Positions 57,061 through 64,000 of a stretch of 64,000 bases of DNA are shown here, in pieces (the first letter of the stretch is position 1; the number at the start of each line of letters is the position of its first letter). The notes under the pieces are model-generated. The model was not told where the DNA came from, searched no databases, and saw nothing but the letters and a program-made list of their open reading frames with translations. Source of the DNA: Streptomyces dioscori. GTDB lineage: Bacteria > Actinomycetota > Actinomycetes > Streptomycetales > Streptomycetaceae. The stretch is from positions 186,001 through 250,000 of the forward strand of contig NZ_KZ679046.1 in the NCBI RefSeq assembly GCF_003024195.1. Direction: 5' to 3'. Made by a program: the position numbers and the translations under genes.

Positions 57061-58329
57061 TCAAGCCTTGGAGAAGACGCCGATCCCGTTCGGCACCGGG
57101 CGTTCGGCGCCGCCGCTGGGGTGGTTGCGTACGGTCGCGGAGGTCGAGCCGGGCTGCCGGGCAGCCAGTGTGGTGGAACCGCCGCCGTCCAGACTGAACG
57201 CGTCCACCGAACCCAACTTCTTCATCTCGACGGCGACTTCTGCGATGGTGAGACCGCTGCGGAACTCCGCCGCCCCGTCGAGCGCCAGCAACAGCAGCCG
57301 GTGCCCGCCGTCGGAGACGCCCGCCGCGGTCCGAACCGCCGCCGTCGTGTCGTCGAGCCCCGTGAGCGGCTGCCCGCCGCGCAGGACCGGATACCCACCG
57401 ATCGCGAAGCGGTACGGGGTCTTCGACGCGGCCGCCACCAGCCGGTGCCGCACCACGACCTGCTCGCCCACGGACAGCTTGCGCAACTGCTGGGCCCCCG
57501 CCTCCCGGCCGACCAGGACCGTGGTGTCAGAAGCGATGGTTCCGCTGCCGGGAGTGTCGGCCGACGACACGACCCGGCCGTCCTGGACGGTCACCTCGAA
57601 GGTGTCCGTGCTGCAGGGCGCGGCCCGGTCGGTGTCCGTCCCGCAGATGGCCCGCACCCGGGAGACCTGACCCCAGTCCGAGGTGAACGCGCCGACGGAG
57701 CCCACCGGCAGCGCGTACTGGTTGAGGCCGCCGAGCGGCAGGGTGGCCCCGGTGGTCTCCACCGAACCGTCGAGCGCCAGGCTGTCCAGGCGGGCCTTGC
57801 GGTCCGTGCCGACCCCGAGCACGTCCTCGGTGCTCGTGCCGGGCGGCAGGGCCGGTCCGAAGCGCTGGCCGTTCGGGACCGCCGCCTTGAAAGTGTGTCC
57901 GTTCGCGATCGCCGGGCCGACGGACGCGCCGGTCGCCTCGACCCCCGGGTGCTGGGTCTCGGTGATGTTGAAGAAGTCCCCGTTGACGCCGGCGACGGCG
58001 CCCTGGGCGTCGGTCAGCCGGGAGACCGTCGCGCGGGCCGCGACCACGCCCGGGTGCAGCAGATCGACGCTCACCTTGGGGTTGGCGAGATCGACGCTGA
58101 GCACATGCGCGTGCGTCACGCCCTTGGCGGCCTGGATGTCGAACTCCGTGTAGCGCACGCCCGGCGCGATCCGGCTGAAGGCGGGTGCGCCGCCGGTCCG
58201 TGCGCCGTTCGCCTGTGCGCCGCTGGCCGGTGCCGCCCCGGACAGGGCGGCGCCGGCCAGCGCGCTCCACGTGGCGAAGACCGCCAGTGCGGTTCTGAGT
58301 CGTCCGGTGCGAGGTGTCACTGGTGTCAC
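57061..58329 (-). CDS. Secreted phosphodiester glycosidase family (NAGPA domain) protein
   Basis: The 422-residue exported protein has a signal at about residues 10-38 (LRTALAVFATWSALAGAALS, then GAAPASGA). Family motifs are GVNGDFFNI near 115, a glycine loop FAIGGYPVL and the C-terminal FSLDGGGSTTLAA. The NAGPA fold covers GlcNAc-1-phosphodiester hydrolysis and exopolysaccharide-related proteins; substrate unknown. GTG 58329. It is convergent with the preceding small membrane gene. Confidence 0.9.
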   Translation of the reverse strand: MTPVTPRTGRLRTALAVFATWSALAGAALSGAAPASGAQANGARTGGAPAFSRIAPGVRYTEFDIQAAKGVTHAHVLSVDLANPKVSVDLLHPGVVAARATVSRLTDAQGAVAGVNGDFFNITETQHPGVEATGASVGPAIANGHTFKAAVPNGQRFGPALPPGTSTEDVLGVGTDRKARLDSLALDGSVETTGATLPLGGLNQYALPVGSVGAFTSDWGQVSRVRAICGTDTDRAAPCSTDTFEVTVQDGRVVSSADTPGSGTIASDTTVLVGREAGAQQLRKLSVGEQVVVRHRLVAAASKTPYRFAIGGYPVLRGGQPLTGLDDTTAAVRTAAGVSDGGHRLLLLALDGAAEFRSGLTIAEVAVEMKKLGSVDAFSLDGGGSTTLAARQPGSTSATVRNHPSGGAERPVPNGIGVFSKA

Positions 58330-58411
58330 GGTGCCCCTGCTCTCTCCGCTGTCTCCTCAAATGGCCCAGGACACAGGGGAGTTCACCACAGAGAGGGTGC
58401 CCTGACGATGA

Positions 58412-58786
58412 CTACGTGCCGACGAGGCGCGAACGCGTCAGGAAACGTACCCCTTCGGGTGCCTCCAGGGAGAAGCCGCTGCCCCGGCCCGGCACCACGT
58501 CGACGATGAGCCGGGTGTGGCTCCACACCTCGTGCTGGCTCCGTGACATCCAGAACGTCACCGGTTCCTCGACGCCGTCGACGGCCAGGGAGGCGAGCAG
58601 GATGTCGGAGTCGCCTGTCCTGAACTCGCCCTCCGGGTAGCACATGGGCGCGCTGCCGTCGCAGCAGCCGCCCGACTGATGGAACATCAGCGGGCCGTGC
58701 GCGTCGCGCAGTCTGCGCAGCAGGTCGGCTGCGGCGGGGGTGAGTTCCACGCGTGGGGCGGAGTCGGGGTCGGTGGTCGAGGACAC
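58412..58786 (-). CDS. DUF779 family protein
   Basis: The 124-residue protein has the conserved HQSGGCCDGSAPMCYPEGEF (three Cys) and FWMSRSQHEVWSHTRLIVDV, with GSGFSLEAPEGVRFLTR near the end. DUF779 genes often sit beside acetaldehyde dehydrogenases, but none is adjacent here. The Cys cluster suggests metal binding (inference). GTG 58786 has a GGAGTGA Shine-Dalgarno 8-9 bases upstream. Confidence 0.9.
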   Translation of the reverse strand: MSSTTDPDSAPRVELTPAAADLLRRLRDAHGPLMFHQSGGCCDGSAPMCYPEGEFRTGDSDILLASLAVDGVEEPVTFWMSRSQHEVWSHTRLIVDVVPGRGSGFSLEAPEGVRFLTRSRLVGT

Positions 58787-59043
58787 CGGGCATCACTCCT
58801 CATCGCTTCGGAGGTACTGCCGCGGACCCTACATCCGGCTGCGGACCGGTGGGGGTGACCCGCGCAGTTCCCCGCGCCCCTTGAGGGGCGGGGCTGCGCC
58901 CCGGCCCGCCGGTCGGGTACATCCTTGGCTGCGGGCCCGGTGGGGGTGGGCCGCGCAGTTCCCCGCGCCCCTGCCCGCGCGGGCGGGCGCATCTTTGGCT
59001 GCCGACCCCCACCGGGCCCGCAGTCGAAGATGTACCCAACCGC
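58787..59043. repeat. Dispersed repeats with a self-complementary flank
   Basis: Two minus-orientation cores (about 58862 and 58953), each led by GCGGRCCSGTGGGGGTG. GCTGCCGACCCCCACCGGGC (about 58998) is the complementary arm of the flank without a core, so a long-range stem is possible. The gap separates DUF779 and the ABC transporter operon end. Confidence 0.75.
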
Positions 59044-60078
59044 TCACGCCCGCGCAGCGACCCCCTCCAGAGGAAAGTGGCACAGCGCGCTGTGGGAGCC
59101 CCCTTCAACCACCGGCGGAGCCTCCAGCGCGCACAGATCCTCCGCCCGAGGGCACCGCGTGCGGAACCGGCACCCCGACGGGATGTCGAAGGGGGAGGGG
59201 ATCTCTCCCGTCAGCTGGATCTCCCGGTCCCCGGACGCGCCGGACGCGTCCAGCACAGGCGCCGCAGACATCAGCGCACCGGTGTACGGATGCCGAGGCC
59301 GTTCGAAGACATCCTCCGTGGCACCGTGCTCGATGACCTTGCCGAGGTACATCACGGTCACCCGGTCGGAGATGTACCGCACCACGGACAGGTCGTGGGA
59401 GATGAAGACGTAGGCGACGCCGAGGCGTTCCCGGAGTTCCGACAGGACGTTCAGGACCTGGGCCTGCACCGACAGGTCGAGCGCGGAGACCGGCTCGTCG
59501 CAGACGATGAGGTCGGGGTCGAGGGCCAGCGCGCGGGCGATGCCGATGCGCTGGCGCTGTCCGCCGGAGAACTCGTTCGGGTAGCGGTGGGCGTCGCTCG
59601 CACGCAGTCCGACCAGGGAGAGGAGTTCGCGCACGCGCTTCTCCCGGGCCTTGGCGTCCGGTACGACGTCCCGGTGCGTGCGCCAGGGCTCACCGATCAG
59701 GTCGGCGGCCGACATCCGCGCGTTGAGCGAGGCGAAGGGGTCCTGGAAGACCATCTGGACACGGCGGCGCCAGGCCAGCAGTTCCTTGCCGCGCAGGGCG
59801 AACGGGTCGGTGCCGTCGAACCGTACGGTGCCCGCGTCGGGCCGTTCCAGGCCGAGCAGCACCCGGGCGAGGGTGGACTTCCCGCAGCCCGACTCGCCGA
59901 CGAGCCCGAGGGTCTCGCCCCGGCCGAGCCGGATGTCCACCCCGTCGAGGGCGGTCAGCCGGCGGCGGCCGTGGCCGAAGGTCTTGGTGACGCCCTTGAC
60001 CTCCAGCAGGGGCCCGGACTCCTCCGGAACGTCAGGGCGCTGTCCTTCGACGGCGGTGATGGCGCGGCTCTCAGACAC
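59044..60078 (-). CDS. Peptide-type ABC transporter ATP-binding protein (OppF/DppF-like)
   Basis: The 344-residue ATPase has Walker A GESGCGKST, Q-loop FQDPFASLN, signature FSGGQRQRIGIARAL, Walker B DLIVCDEPVSALD and the oligopeptide-type C-terminal domain with CRFRTRCPRAEDLC, a Cys motif that binds an iron-sulfur cluster in homologues. GTG 60078 overlaps the OppD-like gene by 8 bp. Last gene of the transporter operon. Confidence 0.94.
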   Translation of the reverse strand: MSESRAITAVEGQRPDVPEESGPLLEVKGVTKTFGHGRRRLTALDGVDIRLGRGETLGLVGESGCGKSTLARVLLGLERPDAGTVRFDGTDPFALRGKELLAWRRRVQMVFQDPFASLNARMSAADLIGEPWRTHRDVVPDAKAREKRVRELLSLVGLRASDAHRYPNEFSGGQRQRIGIARALALDPDLIVCDEPVSALDLSVQAQVLNVLSELRERLGVAYVFISHDLSVVRYISDRVTVMYLGKVIEHGATEDVFERPRHPYTGALMSAAPVLDASGASGDREIQLTGEIPSPFDIPSGCRFRTRCPRAEDLCALEAPPVVEGGSHSALCHFPLEGVAARA

Positions 60079-61096
60079 GGTCGAGCTCCTCGGAGAAGTG
60101 GCAGGCGGCCGTACGTCCGTCGCCCGACGCGCGCAGGACCGGCCGTTCCTGGACGCAGCGCTCGCGCACCAGCGGACAGCGGTCCTGGAAGACGCAGCCG
60201 GCCGGCACGGCGCTGAGTTCGGGCGGGCTGCCGGGCACGGCGGGCAGCGGACGTCCGCGTACGGCGTGTTCCGGCACCGAGTCGAGCAGTCCCCGGGTGT
60301 AGGGGTGGCGTGGGGCGGCGAAGACCTCGCGCACCGGGCCGTTCTCGACGACCGTGCCCGCGTACATGACGACCACGTCGTCCGCGCGCTGGGCGACCAC
60401 GGCCAGGTCGTGCGTGATCAGTACGAGCGCCATCTCGCGCTCGTCCTGGAGGTCCCGCAGCAGCCGCATGATCTGCGCCTGCACGGTCACGTCGAGCGCG
60501 GTGGTGGGTTCGTCGGCGATCAGGACGTCGGGGTCGAGGGCGACGGCCATCGCGATCAGCAGCCGTTGCCGCATACCGCCGGAGAACTGGTGCGGATAGG
60601 AGCGGGCCCGCTGCCGCGGCTCCGGGATGCCCACCCGGGTCATCAGCTCGACGGCCTTCTCGTGCGCCTCACGCCGGGAGAGTCCGCGGTGGATACGGAA
60701 CGGCTCGCCGATCTGCCGGCCGACCGGCTGGACCGGATTGAGGGCGGTCAGGGCGTCCTGGAACACGATCGACAGCACTGGACCGGCCAGCTTGCGGCGT
60801 TCCGCCGGGGTCATGCGGAGCGTGTCGTCGCCCCTGACCCGGACGGCGCCGCCGGTCACCTCGGCCGCGGGGTCGAGGAGCCCCACGACCGACAGCGCGG
60901 TCATCGACTTGCCGCAGCCCGACTCGCCGAGGAGGGCGAGGGTACGCCCGCGGCGGACGCTGAAACTGACGCCGTCGACGGCACGTACCCGCCCGGAGGG
61001 TGTGCTCAGGTCGACGCGGAGCCCCTCGACGTCGAGGGCGGGGGTGTCGTCGGGGAGGCCGGCGGCGGACGGTGAGGGCGCGGCGGTGGTCGTCAC
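60071..61096 (-). CDS. Peptide-type ABC transporter ATP-binding protein (OppD/DppD-like)
   Basis: The 341-residue ATPase has Walker A GESGCGKSM, FQDALTALNPVQPVG, FSGGMRQRLLIAMA and Walker B VLIADEPTTALDV. The C-terminal CVFQDRCPLVRERCVQERP is the family Cys motif. GTG 61096 overlaps the permease stop (GTGA). It works as a heterodimer with the next ATPase to drive uptake of peptide, nickel or a similar solute. Confidence 0.94.
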   Translation of the reverse strand: MTTTAAPSPSAAGLPDDTPALDVEGLRVDLSTPSGRVRAVDGVSFSVRRGRTLALLGESGCGKSMTALSVVGLLDPAAEVTGGAVRVRGDDTLRMTPAERRKLAGPVLSIVFQDALTALNPVQPVGRQIGEPFRIHRGLSRREAHEKAVELMTRVGIPEPRQRARSYPHQFSGGMRQRLLIAMAVALDPDVLIADEPTTALDVTVQAQIMRLLRDLQDEREMALVLITHDLAVVAQRADDVVVMYAGTVVENGPVREVFAAPRHPYTRGLLDSVPEHAVRGRPLPAVPGSPPELSAVPAGCVFQDRCPLVRERCVQERPVLRASGDGRTAACHFSEELDRV

Positions 61097-62205
61097 GGGA
61101 TCAGCTCCGGGGGTACGGCGGCGGAGGCTCCGCGGCGCTTGGTGGGCAGTGTCAGTCGCCAGCGCTGGGCGGGGTCGGTGGCCATGCGGACCCACGCGGC
61201 GAGCACGGTGGCGGACACGGTCGTGAACACGATGGCGAGACCCGGCAGCACGGTGATCCACCAGGCGGTCTGGAGGTACTGCCGGCCCTGGGCGACCATC
61301 AGGCCCCAGCTGACGTCCGGCGGCTGGATGCCGATGCCGAGGAAACTGAGCGAGGACTCGGTGAGCATGACGAAGCAGAAGTCGAGGGTGGCGACCGTCA
61401 GCAGCGTCGGCAGGGCGATCGGCAGGATGTGCCGGTGGATGATGTGCCGGGCGGGGGTGCCGAAGGTGCGGGCCGCGTCCACGAACAGGCGGCTGCGCAG
61501 TTCGGCCGCCTCCGCCCGCGCGGTGCGCAGATAGACCGGGATGCGGGCCACCGCGAGGATCAGCACGATGTTCAGCGCGCTCGGCGAGAACACGTACAGC
61601 ACGACCACCGCGATCAGCAGGGAGGGGAAGCTGAGGATCACGTCGGCGACGCGCAGGGCGACGCTCTCGCGGCGGCCCCCGTGGTAACCGGCCCACAGGC
61701 CGAGCGCCGAGCCGATCAGCAGCGAGCACAGTACGGCGGGGACGGCCACGGACAGGGTCGTCGCGGCGGCGTCGACCAGCCGGGCCAGCACGCTGCGCCC
61801 GAGGACGTCGGTGCCGAACAGTCCGTACACCCCGTCGCCCAGGGACGGTGGCCGCAGGGAGGCGTCCAGGTCCTGGCGCTGCGCGCGGTCGCCGATGACG
61901 AGCCGCCCGAAGACCGCCACGAGGACGACCAGCGAGAGGACGACGGCGGCGACGGCCGCCGCGCGGTCGCGGCCCAGCATGCGCCACCAGTTCGCCCGGT
62001 GGGGCGCGCGTCCGGCACCGGTGGCGGTGCCGGACGCGGCCGTCTCCGCGGTGCCGGCAGCGGTCATGCCCGCGGTGTCGGCCGCAGGGTCGTCCAGGGC
62101 GCCGGCGGCGGAGGTGCCCGGGGTGTCGGCCGCGGCGACGTCCGCTGTGGTGTCCGCGGAGGCGCCCGCAGTGGTGTCCGCGGTCGTGGGTTCTTCTCGG
62201 GGCAT
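61093..62205 (-). CDS. ABC transporter permease (OppC/DppC-like)
   Basis: The 370-residue permease has an Ala/Thr/Asp-rich N-terminal tail of about 65 residues that is low complexity (TADTTAGASADTTADVAAAD) and unusual for the family. The core has HRANWWRMLGRD, GTDVLGRSVLARLV, the EAA-type loop VDAARTFGTPARHIIHRHIL and helices typical of BPD_transp_1. ATG 62205 has AAGGAAG nearby and lies 14 bases after the first permease's stop. Confidence 0.93.
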   Translation of the reverse strand: MPREEPTTADTTAGASADTTADVAAADTPGTSAAGALDDPAADTAGMTAAGTAETAASGTATGAGRAPHRANWWRMLGRDRAAAVAAVVLSLVVLVAVFGRLVIGDRAQRQDLDASLRPPSLGDGVYGLFGTDVLGRSVLARLVDAAATTLSVAVPAVLCSLLIGSALGLWAGYHGGRRESVALRVADVILSFPSLLIAVVVLYVFSPSALNIVLILAVARIPVYLRTARAEAAELRSRLFVDAARTFGTPARHIIHRHILPIALPTLLTVATLDFCFVMLTESSLSFLGIGIQPPDVSWGLMVAQGRQYLQTAWWITVLPGLAIVFTTVSATVLAAWVRMATDPAQRWRLTLPTKRRGASAAVPPELIP

Positions 62206-62219
62206 GGTGCTTCCTTCGC

Positions 62220-63149
62220 TCACGCCGGCACCGCCAGTCGCACACGGGGGTCGGTCAGCGCGTGACAGACGTCGACCAGGATGTTGAGCGCGAAGATCGT
62301 CACGGCGGTGAGGAGCACGGCCGCCTGGAGGACCGCGAAGTCGCGCTGGAGGATGGAGTCGATCATGAGTTTGCCGATGCCCGGCCAGCCGAAGATCGTC
62401 TCGACGATCACCGCGCCGTTGACCAGACCGACCGCGAGGTCGCCGGCCACGGTCAGCACCGGCGTCACCGCGTTGCGCAGGGCGTGCCCGAAGATCACCC
62501 GCTGAGGCGTGGCGCCCTTGCTGCGGGCGATCTTCACGTAGGGGGCGGAGAGCGCGGTGACCATGCTGCCGCGTACCACCTGGACCAGTACGCCGAAGGG
62601 GCGGATCAGCAGGGTGGCGACGGGCAGGATCCAGATCTCGGGTCCGCCGAGGGTGCCGGAGGTCGGCAGCCAGCCGAGGCTCACCCCGAAGACGAGGACG
62701 CCCATGATGGCGAACCAGAAGTCGGGGATGCTGGCGGCCGTCATCGACAGCAGGCTGGCGATCCGGTCGACGAGCGAGTTGGGGCGGTAGGCGGCGAGGC
62801 TGCCGACCAGCAGCGCTCCGGTGATCGCGAGCAGCATGGTCACCCCGGCGAGCTGCAGGGTGACGGGGAAGGCGTCGAGCACCATCTCGGTCGCGGGCTG
62901 CCCGGTCCGCAGCGAGGTGCCGAAGTCCAGGTGGGCCGCGTCGACGAGGTAGTTCCACAGCTGCGCCGGGATCGACAGGTCGAAGCCCTGGGCGGCGGAG
63001 AACTCGGCGCGCTGCTCGGCGGTGGCGCTCAGGGGGAGGTAGAGGTCGACCGGATTGCCGGTCATCCGGGCCAGGAAGAAGACGCCCAGCACCACACAGA
63101 AGAGCGGGATGGCGCTGGAGATCATGCGTTTGCGCAGGAAGGGGATCAT
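62220..63149 (-). CDS. ABC transporter permease (OppB/DppB-like)
   Basis: The 309-residue, six-helix permease has the EAA-like loop YVKIARSKGATPQRVIFGHA, followed by LRNAVTPVLTVAGDLAVGLV and a C-terminal IVETIFGWPGIGKL, all diagnostic of OppB/DppB. ATG 63149 is one base from the solute-binding protein's stop, so it is coupled. Confidence 0.94.
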   Translation of the reverse strand: MIPFLRKRMISSAIPLFCVVLGVFFLARMTGNPVDLYLPLSATAEQRAEFSAAQGFDLSIPAQLWNYLVDAAHLDFGTSLRTGQPATEMVLDAFPVTLQLAGVTMLLAITGALLVGSLAAYRPNSLVDRIASLLSMTAASIPDFWFAIMGVLVFGVSLGWLPTSGTLGGPEIWILPVATLLIRPFGVLVQVVRGSMVTALSAPYVKIARSKGATPQRVIFGHALRNAVTPVLTVAGDLAVGLVNGAVIVETIFGWPGIGKLMIDSILQRDFAVLQAAVLLTAVTIFALNILVDVCHALTDPRVRLAVPA

Positions 63150-63150
63150 G

Positions 63151-64000
63151 TCAGTCCTTCGCCCCCTCGGCGGGACCGACCTCGGCCAGCCGCATTTCGT
63201 CGCCGGTGGCGGAGTTCGGTTCGTACCGGATCGACGGTGACAGCCCGAGCAGTCCGCTCATGTGGGCGATGTGGGTGTACTGGACGACGGTGTCGTTCTG
63301 GTCGGCGAGCAGCTCGGCGAAGGCCTGCTGGCGCTTGTCGCCGGACAGCAGGCCCGCGTCGGCGATGCGCCGGTCGAGTTCCTTGCTTCCGAAGGTGGAC
63401 TGCGGGCCGTCGCTGAGCAGGTACTGGCTGGCGGTGAAGGCCGCGTCACCGGCCTGGTTGCCGTGCATGATCAGCAGGGCGATGGGTCCGACGTTCTTCG
63501 GCAGCGGCCTCAGCTGGTACTGGAGCTGGGTGGCGGTGTCGGCCATACGCACCTTGACGCTCAGCCCGATCTCCTTCATCTGGTACTGCAGGGCCTCCGC
63601 GGTCTCCGAGACCCCGGAGAACATGCCGTTGCGGGCGACCAGGGTGATGGTGCGGCCGGTGGGTACGCCGTCGGCCTTCGCCTCCTTCACCAGGGCGCGG
63701 GCCTCGTCCACGTTCTGGCGGGTCGGCTCGATCGCGTCGCTGTGTCCGACCACTCCGGGCGGTACGAGCTGGCCCGCGGGTTCGGCCAGTCCGCCGAGCA
63801 GCGCGTCGATGATGCCCTGGCGGTCGACGGCCAGGTCGATGGCCCGGCGCACGCGCACATCGTCGAGCGGCGCCTCGCGGCCGTCCAGCCGCAGCGCGGT
63901 CGTCTCGTTGTTGGGATAGGAGGCGGTCGTGTCCTTCTCCGCCTCCATCGAGTCGAGCGCGACGGCGATCTCCGCCTCGTCCTTGTCGATCATCGCGGCC
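63151..64000 (-). CDS. ABC transporter solute-binding protein, family 5 (5' end outside window)
   Basis: The last ~283 residues of an SBP_bac_5 (oligopeptide/dipeptide/nickel-type) lipoprotein; the signal and N-lobe lie past the window edge. Segments such as LDDVRVRRAIDLAVDRQGII, AEPAGQLVPPG and AQLQYQL-type strands match the C-lobe. The frame is open to base 64000. First gene, as usual, of the transporter operon; the ligand cannot be assigned. Confidence 0.92.
   Translation of the reverse strand, partial: AAMIDKDEAEIAVALDSMEAEKDTTASYPNNETTALRLDGREAPLDDVRVRRAIDLAVDRQGIIDALLGGLAEPAGQLVPPGVVGHSDAIEPTRQNVDEARALVKEAKADGVPTGRTITLVARNGMFSGVSETAEALQYQMKEIGLSVKVRMADTATQLQYQLRPLPKNVGPIALLIMHGNQAGDAAFTASQYLLSDGPQSTFGSKELDRRIADAGLLSGDKRQQAFAELLADQNDTVVQYTHIAHMSGLLGLSPSIRYEPNSATGDEMRLAEVGPAEGAKD

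Noticed and set aside
1..64000. tRNA, rRNA, insertion sequence or prophage genes
   Set aside because: I saw no TTCGA-type tRNA arm context, rRNA sequence, transposase, integrase or phage structural gene; a tRNAscan or IS search was not possible.

Overview
The window is high-GC actinomycete chromosome and almost certainly Streptomyces. The evidence is strong third-position GC, many GTG and TTG starts, WhiJ-type XRE/DUF397/ATPase genes, an rppA-P450-cupin cluster, the ureABCFGD order, and numerous copies of the short intergenic repeat that streptomycetes carry around a GGGGCGCGGGGAAC core. Gene order resembles what I remember of the S. coelicolor SCO12xx region, but this is recall and was not checked by alignment. 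I saw no phage, IS, plasmid or CRISPR signature, so this looks like core or near-core chromosome rather than a genomic island.

Layout. 1-252: end of a LuxR-type regulator. 253-690: repeat cluster. 729-5387: biotin genes, bioB-bioA-bioD on minus and bioF on plus, with paired palindromes in the shared upstream region. 5368-7187: WhiJ-like regulators (DUF397, XRE) and an anti-sigma-type ATPase. 7288-8640: a membrane protein and an NlpC/P60 wall hydrolase whose leader matches a c-di-AMP (ydaO) riboswitch. 8984-10341: a ClpP paralogue, a small partner ORF and a divergent orphan YefM/Phd protein. 10342-11056: about 100-bp tandem repeats. 11075-12909: membrane exporter-like protein with divergent TetR. 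13219-18051: urease operon ureABCFGD. 18202-24645: secreted peptidase, epimerase, acyltransferase, FUSC transporter and zinc alcohol dehydrogenase.

24925-27639: arginine/ornithine catabolism (rocD, ddaH, Lrp regulator). 27773-31901: translationally coupled LytTR regulator, small membrane protein, sodium/solute symporter and LytS-type kinase. 31979-35660: small membrane protein, Ser/Thr kinase and PASTA lipoprotein. 35811-40835: CtaG, phosphofructokinase, GatD/MurT peptidoglycan amidation, peptide deformylase. 41076-43119: TetR and acyl-CoA dehydrogenase. 43241-46060: rppA, CYP158A-like P450 and cupin (tetrahydroxynaphthalene/flaviolin pigment). 46362-50222: a small conserved protein, succinate-semialdehyde dehydrogenase, Nudix hydrolase, ATP-dependent DNA ligase. 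50354-52005: flavoprotein and divergent XRE-cupin regulator. 52285-55600: quinone oxidoreductase and two coupled acyl-CoA dehydrogenases. 55849-58786: GDPD/PLC-like protein, tiny membrane protein, phosphodiester glycosidase, DUF779 protein. 59044-64000: peptide-type ABC transporter, cut at the window edge.

The most useful second-look items are the riboswitch, the 50-bp perfect palindrome built from two head-to-head repeats at 43150-43199, the ordered inverted repeat clusters between convergent genes, the double operator between bioB and bioF, the YefM-type palindrome between clpP and its orphan antitoxin-like neighbour, and the kinase/PASTA-lipoprotein pair. I did not find a clearly undescribed defence or mobile system.
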